64,000 nucleotides of DNA from Eubacterium sp. AM49-13BH (GCF_003464165.1 NZ_QSEK01000001.1:1-64000), one strand, 5' to 3'. Positions 25,766 through 35,045 are shown, counted from the first letter of the stretch. Program-made: numbers and translations. Notes: generated by a model not told the origin, from the letters alone.

Positions 25766-28240
25766 ATGGCGACAAGTTTAACACAGAATTTCAGTAAGGA
25801 AGAATTCAAGAAGAATGTAATCAGTAATTGTAAGTCTCTTTATAGAAAGAATATTGAAGAGGCTAATGATCAGGAAGTTTTCCAGGCAGTTTCTTATGCT
25901 GTTAAGGATATTATTATTGATAAATGGATTGCCACCCATAAGCAGTATGAGAAGGACGATCCTAAGATGGTTTATTATATGTCTATGGAGTTCCTTATGG
26001 GACGTGCACTTGGTAACAACATGATTAATCTCTGTGCTTATGATGAGATTAAGGAAGCACTTGACGAGCTTGGTCTTGATATTAATGTTATTGAGGATCA
26101 GGAGCCGGACGCAGCTTTAGGTAATGGTGGTCTTGGCCGTCTTGCTGCATGTTTCATGGATTCTTTAGCAACTCTTGAATATCCTGCATATGGATGTGGT
26201 ATCCGTTATAAGTACGGTATGTTCAAGCAGGAGATTAAGGACGGATATCAGGTAGAAGTTCCTGATAACTGGTTAAAGGATGGCAACCCATTTGAAATTA
26301 AGAGATCTGAATACAGATATGAAGTTAAATTCGGTGGATATGTTCGTTCTTACAGAGATGAAAAGACTGGAAGAGATGTGTTTGTTCAGGAAGATTACCG
26401 TTCTGTAATCGCTGTTCCATATGATATTCCGGTTCTTGGATATGGCAATAATACTGTTAACTCACTTAGAATCTGGGACGCAGAGCCTGTTAATACATTT
26501 AACCTTAACTCTTTCGATAAGGGTGATTACCAGAAGGCTATCGAGGAGGAGAACCTTGCAAAGAATATCGTTGAGGTACTTTACCCTAATGATAACCACT
26601 ATGCAGGTAAGGAATTAAGACTTAAGCAGCAGTATTTCTTCGTATCAGCAAGTGTACAGAGAGCTGTTGACAGATATAAGTCAATGAATAATGGGGACGT
26701 TAAGAACATTTATAAGAAGGTTACTTTCCAGCTTAATGATACACATCCAACTGTTGCAGTTGCAGAGCTTATGCGTATCCTTATGGATGAGAACGGACTT
26801 GAATGGGATGAGGCATGGGATATCACAACTAAGACGGTTGCTTATACTAACCATACAATTATGGCTGAGGCACTTGAGAAGTGGCCTATTGAGTTATTCT
26901 CAAGACTTCTTCCAAGAATTTATCAGATTGTAGAAGAGATTAACCGCCGTTTCGTAGAAGAGATTAAGGCTAAATATCCAGGAAATCAGGAGAAGGTTCG
27001 TAAGATGGCTATTATCTATGATGGACAGGTTAAGATGGCTAATCTTGCAATCGTTGCCGGATATTCTGTTAATGGTGTTGCAAAGCTCCACACAGAAATC
27101 TTAAAGAAGCAGGAGTTAAGAGATTTCTATGAAATGATGCCAGAGAAGTTTAATAACAAGACTAATGGTATTACTCAGAGAAGATTCTTAAAGCATGCTA
27201 ACCCACTTCTTTCTGACTGGATTACAGATAAGATTGGTGATGGATGGGTTACAGATTTAAGCCAGCTTGAGAAGCTTATGCTCTATGTTGATGATCCTAA
27301 GGCTCAGCAGGATTTCATGCAGATTAAGTATAAGAATAAGGTTCGTCTTGCCAAGTATATCAAGGAGAATAACGGAATTGATGTTGACCCTAATTCTATT
27401 TTTGATGTACAGGTTAAGAGACTTCATGAATATAAGAGACAGTTACTTAATATCTTACATGTTATGTATCTGTACAATCAGATTAAGAGAAATCCTGATT
27501 ATGACATGGTTCCAAGAACATTTATCTTTGGTGCCAAGGCAGCAGCAGGATACAAGATTGCTAAGCAGACAATCAAGCTTATCAACAATGTAGCTAATGT
27601 TATTAATAATGATGCTTCTATTAAGGGCAAGATTAAGGTTGTATTCATTGAGAACTACAGAGTATCTAATGGTGAGATTATATTTGCGGCAGCAGATGTA
27701 AGTGAGCAGATATCTACAGCTTCTAAGGAGGCTTCAGGTACAGGTAACATGAAGTTCATGCTTAACGGTGCAATTACTCTTGGTACTATGGATGGAGCTA
27801 ATGTTGAGATTGTTAATGAAGTTGGTGCTGAAAATGCACAGATATTCGGTCTCAGCTCTGATGAGGTTATCCGTTTCGAGAATGAGGGCGGATATGACCC
27901 AATGGAAATCTTTAACAATGATCAGGAAATAAGAGATGTTCTTATGGAACTTATCAATGGAAAGTATTCTCCAGAGGATACAGAGATGTTTAGAGATATC
28001 TACAATTCTCTTCTTAATAATGATGGAGGCAGAAGAGCAGATACTTACTTTATTCTTAAGGACTTCCGTTCATATGCAGAGGCTCAGAGAAAGATTGATG
28101 AGAGATACAGAGATACTAAGGGTTGGGCTAAAACTGTTATGACTAACACAGCTAAGGCTGGTAAGTTCTCATCAGACAGAACTATTGAAGAGTACGCTAC
28201 AGAAATCTGGAAGCTTACTAAGACTCCAGTTGAGATGTAA
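25766..28240 (+). CDS. glgP: Glycogen/starch phosphorylase
   Basis: The 824-aa GT35 enzyme releases glucose 1-phosphate from alpha-1,4-glucans. The PLP-binding segment EASGTGNMKFMLNGAITLGTMDGANVE holds the cofactor Lys (NMKF), and YYMSMEFLMGRAL, GNGGLGRLAACFMDS and LNDTHP are typical of the family. Length matches the family. ATG 25766 follows GGGAG and begins the conserved part; the in-frame TTG at 25727 has no site. It feeds the same hexose phosphate pool as pgi and the two PFK genes in this window. It has its own promoter and terminator. Confidence 0.95.
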   Translation: MATSLTQNFSKEEFKKNVISNCKSLYRKNIEEANDQEVFQAVSYAVKDIIIDKWIATHKQYEKDDPKMVYYMSMEFLMGRALGNNMINLCAYDEIKEALDELGLDINVIEDQEPDAALGNGGLGRLAACFMDSLATLEYPAYGCGIRYKYGMFKQEIKDGYQVEVPDNWLKDGNPFEIKRSEYRYEVKFGGYVRSYRDEKTGRDVFVQEDYRSVIAVPYDIPVLGYGNNTVNSLRIWDAEPVNTFNLNSFDKGDYQKAIEEENLAKNIVEVLYPNDNHYAGKELRLKQQYFFVSASVQRAVDRYKSMNNGDVKNIYKKVTFQLNDTHPTVAVAELMRILMDENGLEWDEAWDITTKTVAYTNHTIMAEALEKWPIELFSRLLPRIYQIVEEINRRFVEEIKAKYPGNQEKVRKMAIIYDGQVKMANLAIVAGYSVNGVAKLHTEILKKQELRDFYEMMPEKFNNKTNGITQRRFLKHANPLLSDWITDKIGDGWVTDLSQLEKLMLYVDDPKAQQDFMQIKYKNKVRLAKYIKENNGIDVDPNSIFDVQVKRLHEYKRQLLNILHVMYLYNQIKRNPDYDMVPRTFIFGAKAAAGYKIAKQTIKLINNVANVINNDASIKGKIKVVFIENYRVSNGEIIFAAADVSEQISTASKEASGTGNMKFMLNGAITLGTMDGANVEIVNEVGAENAQIFGLSSDEVIRFENEGGYDPMEIFNNDQEIRDVLMELINGKYSPEDTEMFRDIYNSLLNNDGGRRADTYFILKDFRSYAEAQRKIDERYRDTKGWAKTVMTNTAKAGKFSSDRTIEEYATEIWKLTKTPVEM

Positions 28241-28270
28241 TATCGAAATTGTCAGAAGATTATTGAATAT

Positions 28271-28300
28271 TTCCCCGCACTTTATGTGCGGGGATTTTTG
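28271..28300 (+). terminator. Terminator after glgP
   Basis: CCCCGCAC / GTGCGGGG with a TTTAT loop, followed by ATTTTTG. Confidence 0.92.
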
Positions 28301-28312
28301 CAATTAAAAACA

Positions 28313-28343
28313 GTATAAACTCCATGAATCTGGAAACCATATT
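28313..28343 (+). promoter_or_regulatory. Candidate forespore-type (sigma-F/G-like) promoter
   Basis: GTATA at 28313-28317 is followed after 14 bases by GGAAACCATATTA. This resembles the sigma-F form (GYATA, ~15 bases, GGnnAnA), though the position of the second A differs. It stands before a SpoIIQ-like gene, which in Bacillus is a sigma-F gene. The match is imperfect and the call is tentative. Confidence 0.35.
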
Positions 28344-28381
28344 AACATCAAAGCTTTGCGAAATGATAGGAGGATGTTAAT

Positions 28382-29185
28382 ATGGCGAATGTAAAAACGC
28401 GTGGAACCGACAAGGTTAAGGTTGTGTCAGCGGTTATTACGCTGGCAGTTATTGTTGCGCTTGTGTTTGGGATATTTTCAGTAGCACAGAATGTTAAGAA
28501 ATCTAAGAATAACAATCTTGTGAATTTGAATGAAACTGAAGGAAATGTGGCTATCAAGACAGATGATGACCCGGATATTCCAGTGGAAGAACCAACTGTT
28601 GGTGATGATGATATAATCAATGCCAATGCGAGAGCAAGCATGTCAGATGATGGTGATGGAACTGAGAATCAGGTTACAGAGCAGACAAAGGAGTCGCAGA
28701 CTGAGGAACAGACGGTCAAGCCTATGACAGAAGCTGAGGTTATGGCAAATGCTATAAGTAAGTATACATTTGAACAGGGAGAGCTTATATACTGGCCTGT
28801 CAGTGGTACGGTTACTCTTGGATACAATATGGATTCTACTGTGTATTTTAAGACTCTTGGCATGTACAAATGCAGTCCTGGTATGGTAGTTGCTTCTGAT
28901 GTCGGAACTAAGGTATGTGCGGCCGTTTCTGGTGTAGTTATTGATGTTGCCGAGAATACTGAAACAGGACTTACTGTAAGAGTTGCAGCCGGTAATGGAT
29001 ACGAGATGACAACTGGTATGCTTTCAGATGTGAATGTCAAGATAGGAGATACAGTTACAGCCGGTCAGCTTCTTGGTACTGTGGCCGAGCCAACAGCATA
29101 CTATAAAGAAGAGGGCCCAGGAATATATTTTGCAATGACAAAGGACGGTATTCCTGTGAATCCGATGGATTTCCTTGGCGAGTAA
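28382..29185 (+). CDS. Membrane protein with degenerate LytM (M23) domain, SpoIIQ-like
   Basis: The 267-aa protein has a short cytoplasmic N-terminus, one membrane helix (~14-36), an acidic linker (~45-125) and a C-terminal LytM/M23 domain (~140-265: LIYWPVSGTVTLGYNMDS...VCAAVSGVVIDV...). The metal ligands are absent: where active enzymes have HxGxD there is no His, and the final HxH is replaced by YFAM. This matches B. subtilis SpoIIQ, a forespore membrane protein that binds SpoIIIAH across the intermembrane space and is also inactive. The SpoIIQ assignment is inference from architecture and the possible sporulation promoter; another degenerate M23 protein remains possible. Confidence 0.68.
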   Translation: MANVKTRGTDKVKVVSAVITLAVIVALVFGIFSVAQNVKKSKNNNLVNLNETEGNVAIKTDDDPDIPVEEPTVGDDDIINANARASMSDDGDGTENQVTEQTKESQTEEQTVKPMTEAEVMANAISKYTFEQGELIYWPVSGTVTLGYNMDSTVYFKTLGMYKCSPGMVVASDVGTKVCAAVSGVVIDVAENTETGLTVRVAAGNGYEMTTGMLSDVNVKIGDTVTAGQLLGTVAEPTAYYKEEGPGIYFAMTKDGIPVNPMDFLGE

Positions 29186-29188
29186 TTG

Positions 29189-29365
29189 TTGACAATACGT
29201 GTAAAATCGGCACCTGTTTATGATTTTACAAGCAATGTGTGCGGAGAAACAGCCGGCAGTCTCCATTATATAAGTGGGATAACGCCTGAAAGGGCAAAGC
29301 AGGTGCTTAATATAGATAAAGGCGGCGGGAATCCGCCGCTTACATATTTTATGGGTGTGTGGTGA
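29189..29365 (+). CDS. Possible small protein, function unknown
   Basis: A TTG-initiated frame of 58 residues (TIRVKSAPVYDFTSNVCGET and so on, ending FMGVW) fills the gap between the SpoIIQ-like gene and the end of the hemolysin III-type gene. It begins right after the preceding stop codon, and its composition looks protein-like. Against it: no ATG, no clear ribosome-binding site beyond GGCGAG, and a GC-rich hairpin inside its 3' part. I do not recognise it. Confidence 0.28.
   Translation: MTIRVKSAPVYDFTSNVCGETAGSLHYISGITPERAKQVLNIDKGGGNPPLTYFMGVW
29321..29350 (+). terminator. Possible terminator hairpin downstream of the SpoIIQ-like gene
   Basis: GCGGCGG / CCGCCGC with a GAAT loop, followed by TTACATATTTTA. 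The T tract is broken, so strength is doubtful. Confidence 0.5.
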
Positions 29366-30082
29366 TTACATAATCGCAACGAAGTTGTACATCAGTATAA
29401 AGTGGCAGAGGCTTCCAGCCATAACAAATACATGAAAGATTTCATGTGTTCCGAAGTTAGGGTGCTTTGCGTTAAATGCAGGCATCTTAATTGCATATAT
29501 TACACCGCCAATAGTGTAGAAGATTCCGCCGGCGAGAAGCCAGAAGAAAGCGGCTCCGGCAAGTGCTGAATATATCTGAGGAAGAGCCATAACACATGTC
29601 CAGCCCATTACAATGTAGAGAACTGAAGATATCCACTTAGGACAAGTTACCCAGAGAAGCTTGAATGCGATAGCAAGAATGGCGATTCCCCACACAATGC
29701 CAAACATAACATAACCATATATATTATGAAGAACAATGAGGCAGACAGGAGTGTATGAGCCTGCGATAAGAACAGGAATCATGCAGTGGTCAAGCCTCTT
29801 AAGCACTATATTGACATTGCTTGATATGTCAAATGTGTGATAAGTTGTGCTTGCTGCATACAGAAGAATCATACTTACCATAAATACAGTCATTGAAACA
29901 ACAGAAACAGTTGTTCCATAAGAGGCTGCTTTAAGAATAAGTGGGAATAATCCTGCAATTGCACAAAGCATGCCGATAAAATGTGTTATCGAACTGCCAG
30001 GGTCTTTAATAATCATCTGTGCCTTTATCTTAGTGTGTATATTATCATTCTGTAAATGAAGTGCTGGTGCAAAAGTTGTCAT
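29366..30082 (-). CDS. Hemolysin III / PAQR-family membrane protein
   Basis: The 238-aa protein has seven hydrophobic segments and the PAQR-type histidine motifs: HFIGMLCA near the start, ASTTYHTF after helix 2, LDHCMIPVLIAGSYTP, and C-terminal HEIFHVFVMAGSLCHF. In related proteins these residues form a metal site in the membrane. Bacterial members (YqfA, hemolysin III) have no settled role; membrane fluidity or lipid hydrolysis has been proposed. GGAGGGATT lies before ATG. It is divergent from tcdA. Confidence 0.85.
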   Translation of the reverse strand: MTTFAPALHLQNDNIHTKIKAQMIIKDPGSSITHFIGMLCAIAGLFPLILKAASYGTTVSVVSMTVFMVSMILLYAASTTYHTFDISSNVNIVLKRLDHCMIPVLIAGSYTPVCLIVLHNIYGYVMFGIVWGIAILAIAFKLLWVTCPKWISSVLYIVMGWTCVMALPQIYSALAGAAFFWLLAGGIFYTIGGVIYAIKMPAFNAKHPNFGTHEIFHVFVMAGSLCHFILMYNFVAIM

Positions 30083-30193
30083 AATAAATCCCTCCTCCTA
30101 TAATGACAAGTAGTATTGAAAACTACATCTTGTTGACATGATAATATAACAAATGGTTTGATAATGCAAGCATTTTATATAAAATTAATAATT

Positions 30194-30223
30194 ATTGACA
30201 TACTATATAAGTAGGAATTAAAA
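30194..30223 (+). promoter_or_regulatory. Promoter of tcdA
   Basis: TTGACA (from about 30194) and TAAAAT with an 18-base spacer lie about 35 bases before the tcdA start. The preceding part of this intergenic region is AT-rich, and the promoter of the divergent gene is not obvious. Confidence 0.5.
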
Positions 30224-30256
30224 TTTAGATACAAAAAAGCAAAGAAAGGACAAACT

Positions 30257-31057
30257 ATGTTAAATCAGTTTTCAAGAACAGAGCTTCTGTTTGGTAAAGA
30301 AGCTATGGATATATTAGAGAATTCCCGCGTTGCAGTATTTGGTGTAGGCGGCGTTGGTGGATATACAGTGGAGGCGCTTGTAAGAAGCGGTGTAGGTGCG
30401 ATTGATGTAATAGATGATGATAAGGTGTGTCTTACCAATCTTAACAGGCAGATTATTGCAACAAGAAAAACAATAGGACAGTATAAGACAGATGTGTGCA
30501 AAGAGAGAATCCATGATATTAATCCGAATTGTGAGGTTACAGTACACAAATGTTTTTTCCTTCCGGAGACTAAAGATCAGTTTGATTTTTCAAAATATGA
30601 CTATGTAGTAGATGCTGTTGATACTGTGACAGCCAAGATTGCGCTTGTAATGGCTTGTCAGGAAGCAGGAACACCGATTATAAGCAGCATGGGTGCTGGT
30701 AATAAGCTTAATCCGGCGGAATTTGAGGTTGCCGATATATATAAGACATCGGTATGCCCACTTGCCAAAGTTATGAGAAGAGAATTAAAAAAGAGGAATG
30801 TTAAGCACCTTAAGGTCGTATACTCTAAGGAAAAGCCCGTTCGTCCTATTGAGGATATGGGAATCAGCTGTCGTACTAACTGTATATGTCCTCCGGGAGC
30901 AGCTCACAAATGTACAGAAAGACGCGATATTCCGGGTTCAACCGCATTTGTACCATCTGTTGTAGGACTTATAATTGCCAGTGAAGTTATTAAAGATATT
31001 ACACATGATGCAATGGTTAAAACTCGTCATGAAAATGGTGTTGACATTGAAGGCTGA
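30257..31057 (+). CDS. tcdA: tRNA threonylcarbamoyladenosine dehydratase
   Basis: The 266-aa ThiF/E1-like enzyme has the nucleotide-binding motif VFGVGGVGGYTVEALVRSG, the RQI segment (LTNLNRQIIATRKTIGQYK) and the Asp of VDAVDTV. TcdA converts t6A37 in tRNA to the cyclic form ct6A at the expense of ATP. The C-terminal part has the typical CICPPGAAHKC cysteine cluster. AAAGGAC precedes ATG. Homology to other ThiF enzymes is close, but length, single domain and the C-terminal sequence fit TcdA. Confidence 0.88.
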   Translation: MLNQFSRTELLFGKEAMDILENSRVAVFGVGGVGGYTVEALVRSGVGAIDVIDDDKVCLTNLNRQIIATRKTIGQYKTDVCKERIHDINPNCEVTVHKCFFLPETKDQFDFSKYDYVVDAVDTVTAKIALVMACQEAGTPIISSMGAGNKLNPAEFEVADIYKTSVCPLAKVMRRELKKRNVKHLKVVYSKEKPVRPIEDMGISCRTNCICPPGAAHKCTERRDIPGSTAFVPSVVGLIIASEVIKDITHDAMVKTRHENGVDIEG

Positions 31058-31164
31058 TAGTGGTATTTTATATTCAACAACACATTTACACATCAAGTTA
31101 GTAGGTTAATAGGAACGCAAAAGCATATTTGCAAATGCATTCATAATAAGGAGGAAAATAAAAC

Positions 31165-32100
31165 ATGAGTAAAGTAATTAATAGTGCATTGGAACTTATT
31201 GGAAACACACCTCTTCTTAACGCAAGCCGTTACGCTAAGAATGCAGGAATTGAAGGAGTTACACTTCTTACAAAGCTTGAGTATCTTAACCCGGCTGGTT
31301 CAGTTAAGGACAGAGTTGCCCTTGCTATGATTGAGGATGCTGAGAAGAAGGGTGAGCTTAAGCCAGGAGCAATGATTATAGAGCCAACATCAGGTAATAC
31401 AGGTATTGGTCTTGCTGCAGTTGCAGTTGCTAAGGGATACAGAGCAGTTCTTACTCTTCCAGATACAATGTCAGTTGAGAGAAGAAATCTTCTTAAGGCT
31501 TACGGTGCTGAGATTGTTCTTACAGAAGGCGCTAAGGGTATGAAGGGTGCTATCGCTAAGGCAGAAGAATTAAAGGAGCAGAATCCTGGTTCAGTAATCT
31601 TAGGCCAGTTCGTAAATCCAGCTAACCCAGCAGTTCATAAGGCTACAACAGGTCCTGAGATCTGGGAGCAGACAGAAGGAAAGGTTGATATATTTGTTGC
31701 AGGTGTAGGTACAGGCGGAACTGTTACAGGTGTTGGTGAATACCTTAAGTCACAGAACCCAGATGTTAAGGTTGTTGCTGTAGAGCCAGCTACAAGCCCG
31801 GTTCTTTCAAATGGCGAGGCAGGACCACATAAGATTCAGGGTATTGGTGCAGGATTTGTTCCAGATACACTTAATACTAAGATATATGATGAAGTTATTG
31901 CAATCGAGAATGAAGATGCATTCGTAGAGGGTAGAAGCTTTGCAAAGAGCGAGGGTATTCTTGTTGGTATCTCTTCAGGTGCAGCACTTAAGGCAGCGCA
32001 GATACTTGCAGCCCGCCCAGAGAATGCAGGAAAGACAATTGTTGCACTTCTTCCAGATTCAGGAGACAGATATCTTTCAACAGCACTTTTTAATGAATAG
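31165..32100 (+). CDS. cysK: Cysteine synthase A (O-acetylserine sulfhydrylase)
   Basis: The 311-aa fold-type II PLP enzyme has the cofactor Lys in [12 protein letters not shown], the substrate loop [12 protein letters not shown] and the phosphate cup [15 protein letters not shown]. It makes cysteine from O-acetylserine and sulfide. AAGGAGG precedes ATG. No S-box or T-box was seen in the 107-base region upstream. A strong bidirectional terminator separates it from pgi. Confidence 0.95.
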   Translation: MSKVINSALELIGNTPLLNASRYAKNAGIEGVTLLTKLEYLNPAGSVKDRVALAMIEDAEKKGELKPGAMIIEPTSGNTGIGLAAVAVAKGYRAVLTLPDTMSVERRNLLKAYGAEIVLTEGAKGMKGAIAKAEELKEQNPGSVILGQFVNPANPAVHKATTGPEIWEQTEGKVDIFVAGVGTGGTVTGVGEYLKSQNPDVKVVAVEPATSPVLSNGEAGPHKIQGIGAGFVPDTLNTKIYDEVIAIENEDAFVEGRSFAKSEGILVGISSGAALKAAQILAARPENAGKTIVALLPDSGDRYLSTALFNE

Positions 32101-32113
32101 TAATATATATTAG

Positions 32114-32157
32114 AAAAAAGGCAGGGACTTGAAAATTTCAAGTCCCTGCCTTTTTTC
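32114..32157. terminator. Bidirectional terminator between cysK and pgi
   Basis: AAAAGGCAGGGACTTGA / TCAAGTCCCTGCCTTTT forms a long perfect stem with A-runs on the left and T-runs on the right, serving both converging genes. Confidence 0.93.
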
Positions 32158-32158
32158 A

Positions 32159-33738
32159 TTAGATATTAAGTAAATCACTATATACTTTTAAAGCACCATC
32201 TGTATCATGAGCAAGTACCTTCTTGGCAAGTACTTTACCAAGCTGAACACCTTCCTGGTCGAAGCTGTTGATGTTCCATACGAATCCCTGGAACATAATC
32301 TTGTTCTCGAAGTGGGCAAGTAAAGCACCAAGTGTCTTAGGAGTAAGCTTGTCTCCAATAATAATGCTTGAAGGTCTTCCACCCTTGAAGTTCTTGTTAA
32401 GGTTCTCATCTGACTTTCCGCATGCAAATGCGACAATCTGGGCAGCTACATTTGCACAGAGCTTCTGCTGGCTTGTGCTGTCCTGAATTGTAACATCTGT
32501 TTCTAACTGGTTGTTCTTAAATCCGATGAACTGTAAAGGTACAATATCAGTTCCCTGATGAAGAAGCTGATAGAATGAATGTTGTCCGTTAGTTCCCGGT
32601 TCACCAAAGATAACAGGTCCTGTAGGATATGTAACAGGCTCACCAAATCTGTTTACTGACTTACCGTTAGATTCCATATCAAGCTGCTGAAGATGAGCAG
32701 GGAAACGGCTTAAAGCCTGTGAATATGGAAGAACGGCTGTACAAGGATAGCCTAATACATTTCTTTCGTATACACCGATAAGGCGTCTAACATCTCAGGG
32801 TTCTTGCGCATATCAGGATTAGCTGATAACTTGTCCTCCTCTGCAGCACCATCAAGGAATTCTGCAAATACTTCAGGTCCGAAAGCAAGTGATAATACTG
32901 CACCGCCAACGGATGAAGTAGAAGAGAAACGTCCACCGATATAATCGTCCATGAAAAATGCGTCTAAATAATCATCACTCTTGGCAAGTGGTGAAGTCTC
33001 GCTTGTTACGGCAATCATATGCTTAGAAGGATCAAGTCCTGCCTTCTTTAATGCATCCTTAACAAATGATTCATTAGTAAGAGTCTCAAGAGTTGTTCCT
33101 GACTTAGAAACAAGTACGAATATAGAATGTGCAACATCAGTAGAAGCAAGCACTGCGGCAGCGTCATCGGGATCAACATTGCTGATGAACTTAGCTTCCA
33201 TCTTAAATGCATTGTTCTTCTTAGCCCAGTTCTCAAGTGCTATGTACATTGCACGGGGACCGAGGTCGCTTCCGCCGATACCGATCTGGACAACAGTTGT
33301 GAACTTCTCGCCGGCTGCATTAGTAATCTCACCATTATGTACCTTGTTAGCAAATTCTGCAATTCTTTCCTGCTGTGTCTTGTAAAATGTTCTCTTATCA
33401 ACGCCATCAGCTTCAACTGCGTCACCTAACTGTCCTCTTGTCATGTGATGGAGAACAAGTCTCTTCTCACCAGTGTTAACAACTTCTCCGTTATATAAAG
33501 CCTTAAACTTGTCTGCAAGCTGAGCCTCATTAGCGAGCTTTTCAAGTGCAGCAAGCACATTTTCATCAACCTGCTTAGATGCGTAGTTATATGAAAGGCC
33601 GGCAGCCATAGGTATGCTGTAATTCTTAACGCGTTCTGCGCCATTATCACCAGACATAACCTCTGTAAGACAGGCTGGCTTAACATCTGCTAACTCCTTG
33701 TAAGATGAAAGTGTGTCTAAATTGTTCCATGAAACCAT
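32159..33738 (-). pseudogene. pgi: Glucose-6-phosphate isomerase, interrupted by a frameshift
   Basis: The gene interconverts glucose 6-phosphate and fructose 6-phosphate. The N-terminal part (33738-32752, 328 aa) has IGIGGSDLGPRAMYIAL and VLVSKSGTTLETLT, and the C-terminal part (32677-32159) has DMESNGKS, GEPGTNGQHSFYQLLHQG and the end of the family. Between them the frame changes near 32765-32775: after ALSVY the correct continuation is ERNVLGYPCTAVLPYSQAL in the other frame. Joined, the protein is ~525 aa, the size I expect for this bacterial PGI form. One missing base, or one extra TA in TATA (32769-32772), would account for it. No second pgi is in the window, so a sequence error is likely. 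Confidence 0.9.
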
Positions 33739-33838
33739 AATCCATATCTCCTTCTCTACAAATATTTAATTACACAATAAATCATAACAAAATTATACTA
33801 TTTAAGATTGTCGAATTCAAGGAAAAGGAGAAATTAAA

Positions 33839-33870
33839 AAGAGGAATAAGTCCAAAAACTTATTCCTCTT
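33839..33870 (-). terminator. Terminator of the rubrerythrin gene
   Basis: AAGAGGAATAAGT / ACTTATTCCTCTT encloses a 6-base loop; on the minus strand it is followed by a T-rich stretch. It lies downstream of rbr and upstream of the pgi promoter region. Confidence 0.82.
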
Positions 33871-33908
33871 AAAATTCCTTATATTATGCGATTCTATTAA
33901 GGTTACAA

Positions 33909-34454
33909 TTAACCAAAGTATCTCTTAAGAAGTCCCTCGAATGCCTTACCATGTCTAGCCTCGTCACGAGCCATTTCATGAACTGTATCATGGATTGCAT
34001 CAAGGTTAGCAGCCTTAGCTCTCTTAGCAAGGTCAGTCTTACCTGCTGTTGCGCCGTTTTCAGCTTCAACTCTCATCTCAAGATTCTTCTTAGTGCTGTC
34101 TGTTACAACTTCGCCGAGGAGTTCAGCGAACTTAGCAGCATGCTCAGCTTCTTCCCAGGCAGCCTTCTCATAGTAAAGACCGATTTCTGGATAACCCTCT
34201 CTGTGAGCAACTCTTGCCATAGCAAGGTACATACCAACCTCTGAACATTCACCTTCAAAGTTAGCTCTTAAATCAGCAACGATATCCTCGCTTACGCCCT
34301 TAGCTACGCCAACAACGTGCTCAGCAGCCCATTCTCTTTCTCCTGTCTGTGCAGCAAACTTGCTTGCTGGTGCCTTACATACTGGACAGACGAAATCTGC
34401 TGGAAGAGATTCTCCTTCATAAACATAACCACATACTGTACATACATACTTCAT
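33909..34454 (-). CDS. Rubrerythrin, reverse type with N-terminal rubredoxin domain
   Basis: The 181-aa protein starts with a rubredoxin domain (CTVCGY at residues 5-8 and CPVCKAP at 23-26), followed by a ferritin-like four-helix domain with carboxylate/histidine ligands ([28 protein letters not shown]). It reduces hydrogen peroxide in anaerobes with electrons from NADH via a rubredoxin reductase. A consensus promoter overlapped by a PerR-type palindrome lies upstream, and perR is the next gene on the same strand upstream. Confidence 0.93.
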   Translation of the reverse strand: MKYVCTVCGYVYEGESLPADFVCPVCKAPASKFAAQTGEREWAAEHVVGVAKGVSEDIVADLRANFEGECSEVGMYLAMARVAHREGYPEIGLYYEKAAWEEAEHAAKFAELLGEVVTDSTKKNLEMRVEAENGATAGKTDLAKRAKAANLDAIHDTVHEMARDEARHGKAFEGLLKRYFG

Positions 34455-34548
34455 AATAATAATCTCCTTTCGTTTATAAACATAACAGGCATGAGCCTGA
34501 ACTCTACTTATCGGAACTTCTGAAAATGTTTCATCAGTTCGTAACTAG

Positions 34549-34577
34549 AATATAACAGAAATAAATCAGCTTGTCAA
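34549..34577 (-). promoter_or_regulatory. Sigma-A promoter of rubrerythrin
   Basis: On the minus strand TTGACA (34577-34572) and TATATT (34554-34549) are separated by 17 bases. The -35 overlaps the edge of the palindrome at 34576-34606. The 5' untranslated region would be about 90 bases. Confidence 0.8.
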
Positions 34578-34606
34578 TAAAAATAGGAATGATTACTATT
34601 TTTATT
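34576..34606. promoter_or_regulatory. PerR/Fur-type operator
   Basis: The 31-base palindrome has arms AATAAAAATAGGAAT and ATTACTATTTTTATT around a central G with a single mismatched pair. It agrees with the Fur-superfamily box shape (ATAnTnATnATTnTnAT) and lies between perR and rbr, touching the rbr -35 element. Control by the adjacent PerR is inferred. Confidence 0.75.
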
Positions 34607-34625
34607 TTGCTAACTTGTAAAAACG

Positions 34626-35027
34626 TTAATTTTCCAAAGCACATTTTTCACACAATCCATAGAAACAGACTGAACCAGCCTCGATTTTGCCCGGAAAATG
34701 TGATGAAACATTAGCTCCGAGGTTTTCAAGGATTTCATTGTCTGATGGATTGGTAATATCAATTAAACATTTGCATCTTCTGCACTGAAAATGCAGATGC
34801 GGCTTCGTATTGGCATCGTAATGAACGAAACCGTCCTCACATGGAACAGTAACGGCTTCGCCATGCTCCACAAGAAAGGAAAGGTTTCTATAAACTGTTC
34901 CAAGACTTATGCTTGGAAAATCATTTTTGACAAATGTGTATACAACATCGGCAGTTGGGTGGTCTTTGCGTGACATAAGAAATGTTTTGATAGCGTCACG
35001 CTGACGGCTATGTTTAACAGCGCCCAT
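34626..35027 (-). CDS. perR: Fur-family peroxide-responsive repressor, PerR-like
   Basis: The 133-aa protein has a winged-helix DNA-binding half (SLGTVYRNLSFLVEHGEA) and a dimerisation half with HLHFQCRRCKC and CFYGLCEKC, giving the two CxxC pairs of the structural zinc site and histidines of the regulatory metal site. It is closer to PerR than Fur by length and by context: the operator palindrome and the peroxide-detoxifying rubrerythrin are immediately downstream. GGAGGTGA precedes ATG. It starts 18 bases after murG on the same strand, so it may also be expressed from the murG transcript. Confidence 0.88.
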   Translation of the reverse strand: MGAVKHSRQRDAIKTFLMSRKDHPTADVVYTFVKNDFPSISLGTVYRNLSFLVEHGEAVTVPCEDGFVHYDANTKPHLHFQCRRCKCLIDITNPSDNEILENLGANVSSHFPGKIEAGSVCFYGLCEKCALEN

Positions 35028-35045
35028 AAAATCACCTCCGGATTA

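Noticed and set aside
31058..31164. S-box or cysteine-responsive leader before cysK
   Set aside because: The region is short, AT-rich and has no conserved SAM riboswitch core or terminator.
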